A stretch of DNA of 62,859 nt from Clostridium akagii DSM 12554 (GTDB lineage: Bacteria > Bacillota > Clostridia > Clostridiales > Clostridiaceae), in NCBI RefSeq assembly GCF_000686725.1, contig NZ_JMLK01000021.1:1-62859 (forward strand). The letters run 5' to 3'. Of this stretch, positions 53,632 to 62,765 are shown one piece after another (position 1 is the stretch's first letter; the number at the start of each line of letters is the position of its first letter). The translations under genes and the position numbers were made by a program. The notes beneath the pieces are model-generated. The model was given only the letters and a program-made list of their open reading frames with translations, was not told the DNA's origin and ran no database searches.

Positions 53632-53936
53632 GGGTTCTACACCTTGATTAAATAGATATTTCAAATAGATATTTCAAATATCTATTTAACCCCAAATATT
53701 GTCTTTAGAACAAAATTAAAACTTAGTTAACAAAATATTCTTATAATATTATGGATTTGTAACAAAAAATCAACATAATCGTAACAAATATAATGTAATA
53801 TAATATTATAAAGATTACCCCTTTAAAATTTGTTTTATGCCAGTGTAAAGCTGGCATATTTTTTTGTGCATTTTTATATGATATAATAAATAATAACAAG
53901 CAAAATGTAGAGGCTGTAGATCACAGGAGAGAAATC
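53632..53936. other. Intergenic with two hairpins
   Basis: A 14-bp A/T stem at 53648-53689 (TTAAATAGATATTT arms) follows fruA, and a terminator is at 53837-53866. The rest is very A+T rich with no gene. Confidence 0.6.
53837..53866 (+). terminator. Intrinsic terminator
   Basis: ATGCCAG and CTGGCAT form a 7-bp stem with loop TGTAAAG, followed by a seven-T run. Confidence 0.8.
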
Positions 53937-54377
53937 ATGGAAAAAAAATTTTTAGAAGAAGCGTTGATAGAAGCAGAAAAAGCAAGTAAACTGGGTGAAG
54001 TTCCTGTGGGGGCTGTGCTAGTTAAAGATGGGCAAATAATAGCAAGAGCTTTTAATAGAAAAGAATTATTTAATGATTGTACTGCTCATGCCGAGGTATT
54101 AGCTATAAAAGAAGCATCACAGAAACTTAAAAATTGGAGATTAAATGATTGTGAAATGTATGTAACGCTTGAGCCATGCCCTATGTGTGCGTCAGTAATA
54201 GCGGCGTCGAGAATAAAACGAATATATATTGGCACATTTGATCCTATTATGGGGGCATGTGGTTCTGTAATAAATCTTTTACAAAATGATTATTTGAACT
54301 ATAATATTGATGTTAAATGGATGTATTCTGAAAATTGTAGTAGTATAATCACAAATTTTTTTAGAAAAATCAGATAG
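53937..54377 (+). CDS. tadA: tRNA-specific adenosine deaminase
   Basis: The 146-residue cytidine/deoxycytidylate-deaminase fold has the zinc site: HAEVLAI with the catalytic Glu near residue 56, and EPCPMCASVIAASRI near residue 85. The start EKKFLEEALIEAEKASKLGEVPVGAVLVKDG is that of TadA. It makes inosine at position 34 of tRNA-Arg(ACG). ATG 53937 follows CAGGAGAG. It is followed by a tRNA-Ser gene, as in many clostridia. Confidence 0.95.
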   Translation: MEKKFLEEALIEAEKASKLGEVPVGAVLVKDGQIIARAFNRKELFNDCTAHAEVLAIKEASQKLKNWRLNDCEMYVTLEPCPMCASVIAASRIKRIYIGTFDPIMGACGSVINLLQNDYLNYNIDVKWMYSENCSSIITNFFRKIR

Positions 54378-54560
54378 GCCATAACTGTCCTAAATGATAG
54401 TCTATCTTTTGTCAGATGCCTTAATGTCATTAAAGTTATAATTAATTTTAATTTTATACTTGAGATTTACGTATAGGTAATAGTATAATGGATAAGGCAT
54501 GTTTAGAAAAGTTATGAGAATGTTAGTTCGTTTTTATTATATATCTAAGTAAAAATATGT
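54378..54560. other. Intergenic, likely tRNA-Ser promoter region
   Basis: No gene. A/T-rich DNA with TATAAT near 54481 could drive the tRNA; no strict -35 is seen. Confidence 0.4.
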
Positions 54561-54650
54561 GGAGGGATGTCCGAGAGGTCGAAGGTGGCAGCCTCGAAAA
54601 CTGCTGCGGGGGAGACTCCGCCAAGGGTTCGAATCCCTTTCCCTCCGCCA
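54561..54650 (+). tRNA. tRNA-Ser(CGA)
   Basis: The 90-nt gene with encoded CCA has an acceptor stem GGAGGGA/TCCCTCC, anticodon loop CTCGAAA (anticodon CGA), a long variable arm (GCGGGGGAGACTCCGC region) marking class II serine tRNA, and T-arm AAGGGTTCGAATCCCTT. The last anticodon-stem pair (31-39) reads C-A, a mismatch. Confidence 0.95.
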
Positions 54651-54771
54651 AAATTTTAGATTCAGTCCTCTGGAAGTATCTTAAATAACTAAATAACTTT
54701 TTAGACTATAGCTTAGTTAGATTTCAATTTAGCTATAGTCTTTTTTTATTAAATTTAAAAGAGGTGCAAAA

Positions 54772-55254
54772 ATGGTTGATAAAGTAATGATAGATATGAT
54801 TATTTATTTTGGATGTGATGTTACTCGGATAAATCATGCTATTAAGGTTTATGGGTTTTCTAAAACTATAGGTGAACTGGAAAACTTAGATAAGAAAGAA
54901 CAGTTGATTTTAGAAGTCACAGCTATCTTGCATGATATAGGTATAAAAGTAAGTGAAGAAAAGTATAATTCTTCTTCTGGAAAGTATCAAGAAATAGAAG
55001 GACCAGCAGTAGCAAAGGGACTGTTAGAAAAATATAATTTACCCGAGGATGTGCTTAGCAGAATATTATATATAATAGGTAATCACCATAGCTACAATAA
55101 AATAGATGGAAATGAATTTCAAATATTAGTTGAGGCAGATTGTTTAGTAAATATATTTGAAGATAAGATGGATAAGCAAGCCATAGAACATATAAAAAAT
55201 AAATGTTTTAAAACCAAATCAGGCTTAAATTTTGTTGGGAGTATTTATCAATAG
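54772..55254 (+). CDS. HD-domain phosphohydrolase-like protein
   Basis: The 160-residue protein has a small HD fold: an N-terminal His (RINHAIKVYGF), TAILHDIGIK with the HD pair near residue 60, GNHHSYNKID with two more metal ligands, and LVEADCLVNIFE with the last Asp. Members cleave phosphomonoesters or cyclic nucleotides; the substrate here is unknown. An AAGAGGTG site precedes the ATG. It stands alone between a tRNA and a lipoprotein gene. Confidence 0.8.
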   Translation: MVDKVMIDMIIYFGCDVTRINHAIKVYGFSKTIGELENLDKKEQLILEVTAILHDIGIKVSEEKYNSSSGKYQEIEGPAVAKGLLEKYNLPEDVLSRILYIIGNHHSYNKIDGNEFQILVEADCLVNIFEDKMDKQAIEHIKNKCFKTKSGLNFVGSIYQ

Positions 55255-55376
55255 TTAATGATTACTTTGCAGCAATGAGATTCTTCACGGACTGTTCACA
55301 AAGTTGGCAAGGGATTTACACAAATAAAATATAAACTCTTATTATGATCAAATATTTAAAAAAGGGTGATAATAAG

Positions 55377-55865
55377 ATGAAAAAATTCAATAAGATTGCT
55401 GTTGTTCTAGCAATATTAAGTATGACATTGTTCCTATTTGCAGGATGTCAAAGCAAAGATAGTTCAGATTCAGGTAATGGAGGAACTGGCCAGAGGAAGA
55501 CATTCGATAAGAGTACTATGGAGAAAAACTACAAAGATAAGCTAGCCGCACTTGTGAAGGAAGGAACTATAAACCAAGATCAATCGGGTAAAATATTGAC
55601 TGCTCTTACTGCTAGATTCGATAAAAAGTCACAAGGAAAAGGCGGACAAGCAGGCGGTAACACTGCTAAAAATAGTGGCAATAGTACAGGCGGAAATCCA
55701 CCAAACGGTAATGGGGGTGGACAAGGAAAGGGCTCATTTAATCCATTAAGCGAACTAGTAACTCAAAAAGTTATTACTCAGGCTCAAGCAGATACAGTAA
55801 CAAAAAGCGTAATGGGAAATAGGCAAAATGGTGGTAATAACCAAAATGGACAAGGAAATCAATAG
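55377..55865 (+). CDS. Gly/Asn-rich lipoprotein of unknown function
   Basis: The 162-residue protein has a lipoprotein signal peptide with the lipobox LFAGC (Cys at residue 24). Two similar helical stretches follow, each reading roughly K-TQ-A--V (about 55-82 and 128-145). They are separated and followed by low-complexity Gly/Asn/Gln runs (NSTGGNPPNGNGGGQGKG; NRQNGGNNQNGQGNQ). Such helices resemble repeats seen in small clostridial surface proteins. ATG 55377 follows AAAGGGTG. The lgt gene that would lipidate it is its convergent neighbour. Confidence 0.7.
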   Translation: MKKFNKIAVVLAILSMTLFLFAGCQSKDSSDSGNGGTGQRKTFDKSTMEKNYKDKLAALVKEGTINQDQSGKILTALTARFDKKSQGKGGQAGGNTAKNSGNSTGGNPPNGNGGGQGKGSFNPLSELVTQKVITQAQADTVTKSVMGNRQNGGNNQNGQGNQ

Positions 55866-55902
55866 AGTTAAGTTAAAAAATTCATGATTGATATGAATGT
55901 TT

Positions 55903-55955
55903 GGGGATGTAGGTAGCTTTGGTGCAAAGCTACCTACATCCCCATTTTATTATTT
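55903..55955. terminator. Strong bidirectional terminator
   Basis: Eighteen-base perfect arms (GGGGATGTAGGTAGCTTT and its complement) close a 5-base loop, followed by an A/T tail. It lies between the convergent lipoprotein and lgt genes. Confidence 0.9.
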
Positions 55956-55989
55956 TTTCTATTTTAACAAAAAAACACTATCTAATATT

Positions 55990-56760
55990 TTAAGTAGCGG
56001 ATTGTTTTTTCTTTCTAAAGTAGTAAAATATAAAAACTATCCAAGATAAGATTCCAATTAAGCTAACAACTTGTGCTATTCTTAATGGTCCAATCATAAG
56101 ACTATCAGTTCTTAGGCCTTCAATGAAAAATCTACCCACTGAATATAAACCTATATAACTGAAAATAACAATACCAGAACGTTTTGATCGTTTCAATATG
56201 GCTAAAAGGATGAAGAATATACAAAGATCCCAAATTGATTCATATAAAAAGGTAGGATGATAGTAAGTGCCATCTATGTGCATTCCATTCTGAATAAACA
56301 TAGGAAAATGTTGTATGAAACTATAAGAAACGGGACCACCATGGGCTTCTTGATTAAAAAAGTTACCCCACCTTCCTATGGATTGTGCAATTATAATTGA
56401 AGGAGCAATTACATCAGCATAATCCATGAATCGTAGCTTTCGTCTATAACAATAGGTGAAAGAAGATAGGAGACCTACGATTACGCCACCATGAATCGCA
56501 AGGCCACCTTGTCTAATGTTTAATATTTCTATTGGATTATTAACATAGTCACCGAAACTAAAAATAACATAATAGAGTCTTGCACCTATTATAGCCAATG
56601 GTAAGGATATTAAAATCATATTTAAAAGTTCATCATAATTAACGTTTTTTAATTTTGACGTATAACTTGAAATTACAATTGCAAGCAACATACCGCAGGC
56701 GATTATTATTCCATACCAGCGTATACCAAGACCAAATACTGAAAATGCTATTGGATTCAT
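55990..56760 (-). CDS. lgt: Prolipoprotein diacylglyceryl transferase
   Basis: The 256-residue integral membrane enzyme has Lgt blocks: [34 protein letters not shown] (HGG motif), and the signature [14 protein letters not shown] near residue 132, then [12 protein letters not shown]. It transfers diacylglycerol from phosphatidylglycerol to the lipobox Cys of prolipoproteins. ATG 56760 follows AAAGGAGTG. The frame extends 36 codons upstream, but without a ribosome site or family similarity. Confidence 0.95.
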   Translation of the reverse strand: MNPIAFSVFGLGIRWYGIIIACGMLLAIVISSYTSKLKNVNYDELLNMILISLPLAIIGARLYYVIFSFGDYVNNPIEILNIRQGGLAIHGGVIVGLLSSFTYCYRRKLRFMDYADVIAPSIIIAQSIGRWGNFFNQEAHGGPVSYSFIQHFPMFIQNGMHIDGTYYHPTFLYESIWDLCIFFILLAILKRSKRSGIVIFSYIGLYSVGRFFIEGLRTDSLMIGPLRIAQVVSLIGILSWIVFIFYYFRKKKQSAT

Positions 56761-56984
56761 TTTATCACTCCTTTTATAAGCTTTCTTTAAAAGCATATCC
56801 AAAATCAATTTTACAACATAGTTGTAGAAAAATAAACATAGTTCTTTGTATTTGATGACTTTTTTCAATTATGGGATAGATATCAAAATAAAAAAATTTT
56901 ATTATACGGATAAAATCATAAAAAAATGATAACTATAATTAAGTAGCAAATTGAAATTTTAATATGATAAGGAGGTACTATAAT

Positions 56985-57194
56985 ATGGAAGCTACGGCGT
57001 CAAAACAATTAGAGGCTAGCAATTTAAAAGTAATTAAAGACGAAATAGGTTATGAGTTACTTATGAATAAGAAATTTTATCAATATGGTCAATACTGTAC
57101 AGATGGAGGACTAAAGCAACTTTGCAATGAAGCAAGCAATATTCATAAAAACAACTTTAATAATTTAAAGACATATTTGGATTCTCATCAATAA
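56985..57194 (+). CDS. Small protein, probable spore-coat-associated partner of CotF
   Basis: The protein has 69 residues. An Ile-Lys-Asp-Glu-Ile-Gly-Tyr-Glu helix and a YGQYCTDGGLKQLCNEAS segment with two Cys residues suggest a small helical protein. Similar short genes sit before CotF-family genes in clostridia, but I assign it by position rather than by a known domain. ATG 56985 follows AAGGAGG. It lies 21 bases before the coat gene and in the same operon. Confidence 0.6.
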   Translation: MEATASKQLEASNLKVIKDEIGYELLMNKKFYQYGQYCTDGGLKQLCNEASNIHKNNFNNLKTYLDSHQ

Positions 57195-57215
57195 TAGAGT
57201 AGGAGGTTTTTTATT

Positions 57216-57494
57216 ATGGCAAGTGCAGGTAATTTTAGTGAAAAAGAATTGATGCAAGATTTATTGGCAACAGAAAAACAAGTAGTATCTTCTTATAGTA
57301 CAGGAATTACAGAATCATCATGCCCAAATTTAAGAGATACCCTAGTAAATAATTTTAAAAGTGTTCAAGATGTACAATACAAAGTTTTTGATGCCATGAG
57401 GCAAAAGGGTTGGTATCCAACAAAAGATGCTCCAGAAGATGAAGTTAATCAACTTAAAAATGAGTCTAAGCAGATGTGTAGTGAACTAAAATGA
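57216..57494 (+). CDS. CotF-family spore coat protein
   Basis: The 92-residue protein follows the Coat F domain closely: SEKELMQDLLATEKQVVSSYSTGITESSCPNLRDTLVN at the start and VFDAMRQKGWYPTKDAPEDEV at the end. These ferritin-like helical proteins assemble in the spore coat or on the forespore. A GTAGGAGG site precedes the ATG. Its presence, with bofA at 61835, shows that the organism sporulates. A terminator follows. Confidence 0.85.
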   Translation: MASAGNFSEKELMQDLLATEKQVVSSYSTGITESSCPNLRDTLVNNFKSVQDVQYKVFDAMRQKGWYPTKDAPEDEVNQLKNESKQMCSELK

Positions 57495-57502
57495 ATTTAA
57501 AT

Positions 57503-57538
57503 GAGCAGGGTTATTTAGAAACCTTGCTTATTTTTTTC
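57503..57538 (+). terminator. Terminator after the cotF-like gene
   Basis: GAGCAGGGTT pairs with AACCTTGCTT (G-T pairs allowed), followed by ATTTTTTT. Confidence 0.8.
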
Positions 57539-57612
57539 ACAAATCTGCTAATTGTTTTTCAAAAATTAAGAGAGTATAATATAAGTATAATGAGAAGAAA
57601 GGTGGTATACAT

Positions 57613-57984
57613 ATGGCAAAAACCAAGTTCGCCTACCTAAGACCTTTATTTCAGGAGCAATCTTCCACTAAACAAACCTGTAATTTTATTGAACTAGGAG
57701 TAGATAAAAAAAATATTTTTTCTGATGAAAAATATGGGGAATTTAGTGAATATGAAAAATTGAAAAGTATAATGAGCCAAGGGGATACCTTGTATATTAA
57801 ATCACTACGCGTATTAGGTACAGATACAATTCAAATGATTGATGAATGGAATAAGCTGAGAAAAAATTCTAAAATCAATGTAAACGTTTTAGAAACATAT
57901 ATGATGGATATTGGCAGTGATAGGGATAATATAGAATCAGAGCAATTAGTGAAAAGTATACTTAATTTTGAGGCAATAATATAG
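57613..57984 (+). CDS. Resolvase-like protein lacking catalytic residues
   Basis: The 123-residue protein keeps the outline of a serine-recombinase N-terminal domain: FAYLRPLFQEQSS (YxRVSTxxQ position), FIELGVDKKNIFSDEK, and GDTLYIKSLRVLGTD where resolvases have GDTLVVxxLDRLGR. The catalytic Ser of the first motif is absent, and the DR pair of the second reads RV. The C-terminal DNA-binding domain is missing too. It is probably not an active recombinase; a regulatory or relic role is possible. AAAGGTGG precedes the ATG. The frame is open and intact, which argues for some constraint. Confidence 0.65.
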   Translation: MAKTKFAYLRPLFQEQSSTKQTCNFIELGVDKKNIFSDEKYGEFSEYEKLKSIMSQGDTLYIKSLRVLGTDTIQMIDEWNKLRKNSKINVNVLETYMMDIGSDRDNIESEQLVKSILNFEAII

Positions 57985-58007
57985 CCGTTATCAATAAAAA
58001 AATCATG

Positions 58008-58047
58008 GTAGCAAAAGAATGTGAGTAAAGCCACATTCTTTTGCTAC
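58008..58047 (+). terminator. Strong hairpin after the resolvase-like gene
   Basis: Sixteen-base perfect arms (GTAGCAAAAGAATGTG and its complement) close an 8-base loop. No T run follows directly. Confidence 0.7.
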
Positions 58048-58236
58048 CACAAATTTAATGGGGACTATAGACGATTTTTTATACCTCAGAGGGTGGAAAT
58101 GTGTATAGAAATTCTAATTAAAAATTTCATTCTTGACGAATCAGCATTTAAAGGATATAATAGACTTCGTGACAAATTAATAAAACAAGTTGTGTGATTA
58201 TTTCACCAGATAGTCGCAGATAAAGAATGTAAATGT

Positions 58237-58326
58237 GGAGAGATGTTCGAGTGGTTTATGGAGCCCGCCTGGAAAGCGAGTGTTGGGGAAACCCAACCGG
58301 GGGTTCGAATCCCCCTTTCTCCGCCA
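58237..58326 (+). tRNA. tRNA-Ser(GGA)
   Basis: The 90-nt class II tRNA with CCA has acceptor GGAGAGA/TTTCTCC, anticodon arm GCCCGCCTGGAAAGCGAGT with anticodon GGA, a long variable arm (GTTGGGGAAACCCAAC), and T-arm GGGGGTTCGAATCCCCC. A promoter probably lies at 58133-58170 (TTGACG, TATAAT near 58157). Confidence 0.95.
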
Positions 58327-58335
58327 TTAAAACTT

Positions 58336-58604
58336 TGTTGTGCTAGACGGGGAGTCAGCGGTGCCTTGTAACCTGCAATCCGCTATAGCAGGGTTGAAAT
58401 CCTTGTGTAGGCTTTGGTCTGTAAGGTCTGCCTTATAAAAGTGGTGTTGAGAGTTGGGTCCCACGCAATGGAAGTTCATGAAATCCGTCAGGTCCGGAAG
58501 GAAGCAGCGGTAAGTGAATCCTTTCGTGTGCCGTGGAAAAACCTGATTTGAGCTAACTAGATAAGTAACGCTTATAGGCTATTGTCGAATCAAGGTGCAC
58601 GACA
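58336..58604 (+). ncRNA. ffs: Signal recognition particle RNA (large, Alu-containing)
   Basis: The conserved domain IV core GTCAGGTCCGGAAGGAAGCAGC (in two pieces around 58489-58511) forms the Ffh-binding hairpin. The 5' end (TTGTTGTGC) pairs with the 3' end (GCACGACA), closing a roughly 269-nt RNA that includes the Alu domain typical of Firmicutes. It lies between tRNA-Ser and dnaX, a common order. Exact ends are estimated from pairing. Confidence 0.92.
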
Positions 58605-58624
58605 TTTAATTAAGAAAAAAAGTT

Positions 58625-58652
58625 AAGATGCTTAATAAAGCATCTTTTTTGT
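58625..58652 (+). terminator. Terminator of the SRP RNA
   Basis: AAGATGCTT and AAGCATCTT form a 9-bp stem with a four-base loop, followed by TTTT. Confidence 0.85.
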
Positions 58653-58736
58653 TATATAATTAACTTAAATAAATGATTATAACGTAGTATAATATAATAG
58701 AAGGAAAACATGTTTAACGACAAAGAGGGTGAAAAA

Positions 58737-60356
58737 GTGGGGTACAAAGCACTATACAGAGAGTGGAGACCTAAAACATTTGAAGAAGTAGTTGGTCAAA
58801 AACACGTTACCATAACATTAAAAAATCAAGTTGAAAATGATAGAATAGCCCACGCGTATCTTTTATGTGGAACTAGGGGTACTGGAAAAACCTCAACGGC
58901 TAAAATACTTTCTAAGGCTGTAAATTGTTTGAATCCAATTGATGGAGAGCCATGTAATGAGTGTGAGATGTGTAAAAAAATAGATGCTGGCCTTGCTATA
59001 GATGTTACGGAACTCGATGCAGCATCACATAATGGGGTAGAAGACATAAGAAACATAATCGATGAAGTGCAATATCCACCACATGAGAGTCGTTTTAAGG
59101 TTTATATAATAGATGAGGTTCACATGCTTTCAGTTGGAGCAGTAAATGCGTTTTTAAAAACACTGGAGGAACCTCCTAAAAATGTTATATTTATTTTAGC
59201 AACAACGGATCCACAAAGACTTCCTGCAACTATTCTTTCAAGATGTCAGAGATTTGATTTTAAAAGAATAAAAAAAGAGGATATGTTTCAAAGGCTTAGG
59301 GAAATTGTTACAAAACAAGGATTCTCTGCAGATGATAAAAGTTTGTATTTAGTAGCTAGAATATCAGATGGGGCCATGAGAGATGCACTTAGCATGTTAG
59401 ATCAGGCTATAGCAGTAGGTAGTGGCAAGGTTGAATATGATGATATTATAAATATGCTTGGACTTGTAACCAATGATTATCTTGTAAAAATAACTGATGC
59501 ACTAATAGAAAAAAACGTTGAAACTGCAATGAGGGTAGTGGAAGATGTAGTTATAAATGGTAAGGACATAAATATATTTATTAAAGATTTTATAGTTCAT
59601 ATGAGAAATCTTATGATGGTAAAGGTTAGTAACAATCCAGAAGAAATAATAGATTTGTCAGAAGAAAATATTAAAATATTAAAAGATCAATCAAGTAAAA
59701 TAAGAATAGAAGAAATAATGAGATGTATTAGAATATTGCAGGAAACAGAAGAACAGTCAAAATGGAGTAAACAGAGTAGAATATATTTGGAACTTGCAAT
59801 TATAAAAATGTGCAAGTCAGAATATGATACATCTAACGAGGTTATATTGGTAAGACTTAATAAAGTTGAGCAAACTATAAAGCAGGGAGAAATGAACTTT
59901 AGTAAAGAGAGTACTATTGGAAATGCTAAAGAAGAACTGAAAAGAATAACTAAGCAAGTTAAAAAACCACAAATTAATGAACAATTAATTGAGCAAGCTA
60001 TAAATAGTGATTCTAAGATAAGTTTAGAGGATGTGAAAAAGGTTTGGAAAGACATCCTTGAAACGTTTAAGGCAAGAAGATTTAGAGTTTTAGGAGCCCA
60101 TCTTACAAATGGAGAGCCGGTGAGTTGTAGTGGGAGTATTATAGAAATAAGATTCCACAAAAATTATAATTTTAGTAAGCAAAACCTGCAAAGAACAGAA
60201 AATAATAAAGTGGTTGAGGAAATTTTTTCAGAAATACTTAAAGAAAAGGTAAAAATAAAATATAGTGTTGAGTCGGATGAGCCAGAAGATACTTCTCCAG
60301 AAGATATACTAAAGCAAGCGTTTGGTGAAGAAATTGTTGATATTATTGATGAATGA
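58737..60356 (+). CDS. dnaX: DNA polymerase III subunit gamma/tau
   Basis: The 539-residue AAA+ clamp-loader subunit starts YKALYREWRPKTFEEVVGQKHV. Walker A is GTRGTGKTST near residue 45, followed by a zinc module (CLNPIDGEPCNECEMC), Walker B YIIDEVHML, and the sensor TTDPQRLPATILSRCQ. Domain III follows, then a divergent tau-like tail of about 190 residues. GTG 58737 follows GAGGGTGAAAAA; the upstream ATG at 58710 has no family support. It forms an operon with ybaB and recR. Confidence 0.95.
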   Translation: MGYKALYREWRPKTFEEVVGQKHVTITLKNQVENDRIAHAYLLCGTRGTGKTSTAKILSKAVNCLNPIDGEPCNECEMCKKIDAGLAIDVTELDAASHNGVEDIRNIIDEVQYPPHESRFKVYIIDEVHMLSVGAVNAFLKTLEEPPKNVIFILATTDPQRLPATILSRCQRFDFKRIKKEDMFQRLREIVTKQGFSADDKSLYLVARISDGAMRDALSMLDQAIAVGSGKVEYDDIINMLGLVTNDYLVKITDALIEKNVETAMRVVEDVVINGKDINIFIKDFIVHMRNLMMVKVSNNPEEIIDLSEENIKILKDQSSKIRIEEIMRCIRILQETEEQSKWSKQSRIYLELAIIKMCKSEYDTSNEVILVRLNKVEQTIKQGEMNFSKESTIGNAKEELKRITKQVKKPQINEQLIEQAINSDSKISLEDVKKVWKDILETFKARRFRVLGAHLTNGEPVSCSGSIIEIRFHKNYNFSKQNLQRTENNKVVEEIFSEILKEKVKIKYSVESDEPEDTSPEDILKQAFGEEIVDIIDE

Positions 60357-60424
60357 TACTATAAATGGTAAAATAATTTGAATGCTAAATTTAAATTAAA
60401 AAAATATTTTAGGAGGTTTTATAT

Positions 60425-60766
60425 ATGCCAAAAGGTGGATTCCCAGGAATGGGCGGAGGAAACATGAACAACTTATTAAAGCAGGCGCAGAAAATGCAAA
60501 AACAGATGGAGGATATGCAGAAGGACCTTGAAACTAAGAATTATGAAGCAAGTGTTGGTGGTGGAGCTGTTACAGCTATAGTAAGTGGTAAAAAACAATT
60601 GATTGATATAAAAATAAAGCCAGAAGTAGTTGATCCTGATGATGTAGAAATGCTTCAAGATCTAATTATATCAGCATGCAATGAAGCAATGAAGAAGGCA
60701 GAGGATGAATCTTCAGAAGGAATGAAAAAGATGACAGGCGGAATGAGCATGCCTGGAATGTTTTAA
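60425..60766 (+). CDS. ybaB: YbaB/EbfC nucleoid-associated protein
   Basis: The 113-residue protein starts in a Gly/Met-rich N-terminus, then [43 protein letters not shown] and [18 protein letters not shown], matching the YbaB fold from end to end. It binds DNA as a dimer and is nearly always found between dnaX and recR, as here. A TAGGAGG site precedes the ATG. Confidence 0.95.
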   Translation: MPKGGFPGMGGGNMNNLLKQAQKMQKQMEDMQKDLETKNYEASVGGGAVTAIVSGKKQLIDIKIKPEVVDPDDVEMLQDLIISACNEAMKKAEDESSEGMKKMTGGMSMPGMF

Positions 60767-60796
60767 TTAAGAAATAAATTTAAGGTATCTTCTAAA

Positions 60797-60837
60797 AAAT
60801 AACAAGTCATTATTATGATATATTTGACTTGTTATTT
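60797..60837 (+). promoter_or_regulatory. Hairpin between ybaB and recR
   Basis: Thirteen-base perfect arms (AAATAACAAGTCA and its complement) surround 15 bases. A short T/A tail makes it a partial terminator or attenuator within the operon. Confidence 0.55.
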
Positions 60838-60877
60838 TATTTCAGATGTATTACCAAAAACAATTGAGGTGAATGTG

Positions 60878-61474
60878 TTGGATTTTTATCCAGTGGCAAT
60901 AGAAAAATTGATTGAAGAGTTTGCTAAGCTCCCAGGTATAGGATATAAAACTGCACAAAGACTAGCACTATATGTATTAAATCTACCTAAGGATGAGGTT
61001 GATGGTTTTGCAAATGCCCTTATTAAGGCTCGTGGGACCATTAAGTATTGTTCAGTATGTGGAAATTTTACGGATTCTGATCCATGTGCTATTTGCTCCA
61101 ATCCAAGTAGGGATAAAGGAACTATCTGTGTGGTAGAAGAGCCTAAAGATATTATGTCAGTGGAAAGAGTTAGAGAATATAATGGCGTGTATCATGTGTT
61201 ACATGGTGTCATATCACCGATGGCAGGAATAGGACCAGATTCAATAAAACTAAGAGAACTAGTAACTAGAATGAAGGATGATGTCAAGGAAGTTATCGTT
61301 GCAACTAATGCCAATGTTAACGGAGAAGCTACAGCCATGTATATATCTAAATTACTTAATCCATTAGGAATCAAAGTTACTAGGATTGCACATGGGATAC
61401 CGGTTGGCGGGGATCTTGAGTATGCTGATGAAGTGACTTTATCAAAAGCTCTTGAAGGTAGAAAACAAATATAA
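60878..61474 (+). CDS. recR: Recombination mediator RecR
   Basis: The 198-residue protein has the helix-hairpin-helix [24 protein letters not shown] near residue 20, a Cys4 zinc finger ([16 protein letters not shown], residues about 54-69), and a Toprim domain ([26 protein letters not shown]). TTG 60878 follows TTGAGGTGAATG and gives the standard family length; GTG 60875 is an alternative. It acts with RecF/RecO in single-strand gap repair. Confidence 0.95.
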   Translation: MDFYPVAIEKLIEEFAKLPGIGYKTAQRLALYVLNLPKDEVDGFANALIKARGTIKYCSVCGNFTDSDPCAICSNPSRDKGTICVVEEPKDIMSVERVREYNGVYHVLHGVISPMAGIGPDSIKLRELVTRMKDDVKEVIVATNANVNGEATAMYISKLLNPLGIKVTRIAHGIPVGGDLEYADEVTLSKALEGRKQI

Positions 61475-61535
61475 GTAATATTTGTCCCATTTTATATCTA
61501 TAATTGTAAGGAGATATGAAATGGGAGGTTTTCTT

Positions 61536-61811
61536 ATGATCAGGAAAAAAAGCACTAAAATTACTAGTAATGAAATAGGTTATAACGATGATAAGAAGAA
61601 TATAATTGCAGCCATAGAAGAAGCTAAGAAAGAACTACAGGAATGTAGAGACTATTTTGAATTTGTAGACGAACCTGTGCTTGTTGATTATGCTATATAT
61701 AAAGAAGCAGCAGCCAAATCAAAGTATGCATATCTTATTGAACAAGCTAAAAAGCTTGGCATAAAGGTAAATGGGTTTAGTATGCATATAGACGAGGAGT
61801 ATGTAGAATAA
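61536..61811 (+). CDS. DUF2508 (YaaL-like) family protein
   Basis: The protein has about 91 residues. A basic N-terminus (MIRKKSTKITS) is followed by helices reading IIAAIEEAKKELQECRDYFEFVDEPVLVDYAIYKEAAAKSKYAYLIEQAKK, the DUF2508 pattern. Function is unknown. The gene regularly lies between recR and bofA. ATG 61536 follows GGGAGG with a 7-base gap; ATG 61521 with AGGAGATATGAA is an alternative. Confidence 0.85.
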   Translation: MIRKKSTKITSNEIGYNDDKKNIIAAIEEAKKELQECRDYFEFVDEPVLVDYAIYKEAAAKSKYAYLIEQAKKLGIKVNGFSMHIDEEYVE

Positions 61812-61834
61812 TCTATCAATGAGGGGATGATTAA

Positions 61835-62089
61835 ATGGAATACGTTGGTTATTTTTTAATTGCCATAATAGCCCTGTTTATTGTAGTTAAATTATTAGCA
61901 TGGCCATTAAAGATATTGATTAAGTTAATAATAAATGCTGTACTTGGAACTATACTATTATTTCTTGTGAATTTAATTGGAATTCACTTTGGATTTGTCA
62001 TTGGTATTAATATAGTAACGTCACTTATAGCTGGTTTCTTTGGTGTACCAGGGGTTATATTCCTCATAGTATTTAAACTAGTATTATAG
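61835..62089 (+). CDS. bofA: Pro-sigma-K processing inhibitor BofA family protein
   Basis: The 84-residue membrane protein has two or three hydrophobic helices and ends in LIAGFFGVPGVIFLIVFKLVL, the BofA signature. In Bacillus BofA holds the SpoIVFB protease inactive in the outer forespore membrane. Many clostridia keep bofA at this locus even when they lack spoIVFB. A GAGGGGATG site precedes the ATG. It ends the dnaX operon. Confidence 0.9.
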   Translation: MEYVGYFLIAIIALFIVVKLLAWPLKILIKLIINAVLGTILLFLVNLIGIHFGFVIGINIVTSLIAGFFGVPGVIFLIVFKLVL

Positions 62090-62595
62090 ATTTTGTATAA
62101 CATCACCATTTCAATAAAATAATTGGTGAGTATACCATCATGGGTTTTTACATTTCGTATATAATTTTTCAAGCTGTTTTGTATATATTAAAATATATCG
62201 ACAGCTTTTTTATTTTGGCTTTTTATCTATGTCCTTGAAACTTGTATTATTATAAACTACATTGAGTAGATAGAAGAATTGAAATTAAACGCACAGAACA
62301 ATATGATTTAAGTAAGTATATGAAAAAGTTGTCCACTGGAAATTAGTATTTAGTAATGAAAAATTGCATATTTTACATGAAATTATCCCATAGTAATGTT
62401 ATACATTACCGTGTGTATCCTATATAAGAAATCAATGAATATATATAAGGAAACAAAGGATAGGGGCTTTAATTTAGTTTATTGAGGTATAGTTAGTAAA
62501 CTAGTGACTATAATAATGTTATTATAGAACACGTCGCAAGAAACAAACGAGAAAAAAAAGAAACAGCAAACTGAAATTGATACTGAAAAAAAGTA
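62090..62595. other. Intergenic leading to the rRNA operon
   Basis: It holds a terminator at about 62171-62212 (AAGCTGT with its complement around an A/T loop, T tail) and a short hairpin near 62393-62411 (GTAATGT/ACATTAC). No gene is seen. Confidence 0.6.
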
Positions 62596-62625
62596 TTGAC
62601 AAAGGGTTTGAACTTGTGATATTAT
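62596..62625 (+). promoter_or_regulatory. rRNA operon promoter
   Basis: TTGACA (62596-62601), 18 bp, TATTAT (62620-62625). A GTTGCCTAACGGCAAC hairpin follows near 62632, then TGATCTTTGAAAA near 62652, an antitermination boxA-like leader usual in clostridial rrn operons. Confidence 0.85.
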
Positions 62626-62765
62626 ATAAAAGTTGCCTAACGGCAACACAGTGATCTTTGAAAATTAAACAGAGAATAAGAATTAAGTAAACCAGCAAAT
62701 TTCTTTGAATCTTAGAAATAAGATTTAAAATATTTATATTAAGCGAAATGAGCTTAATCAAACAC

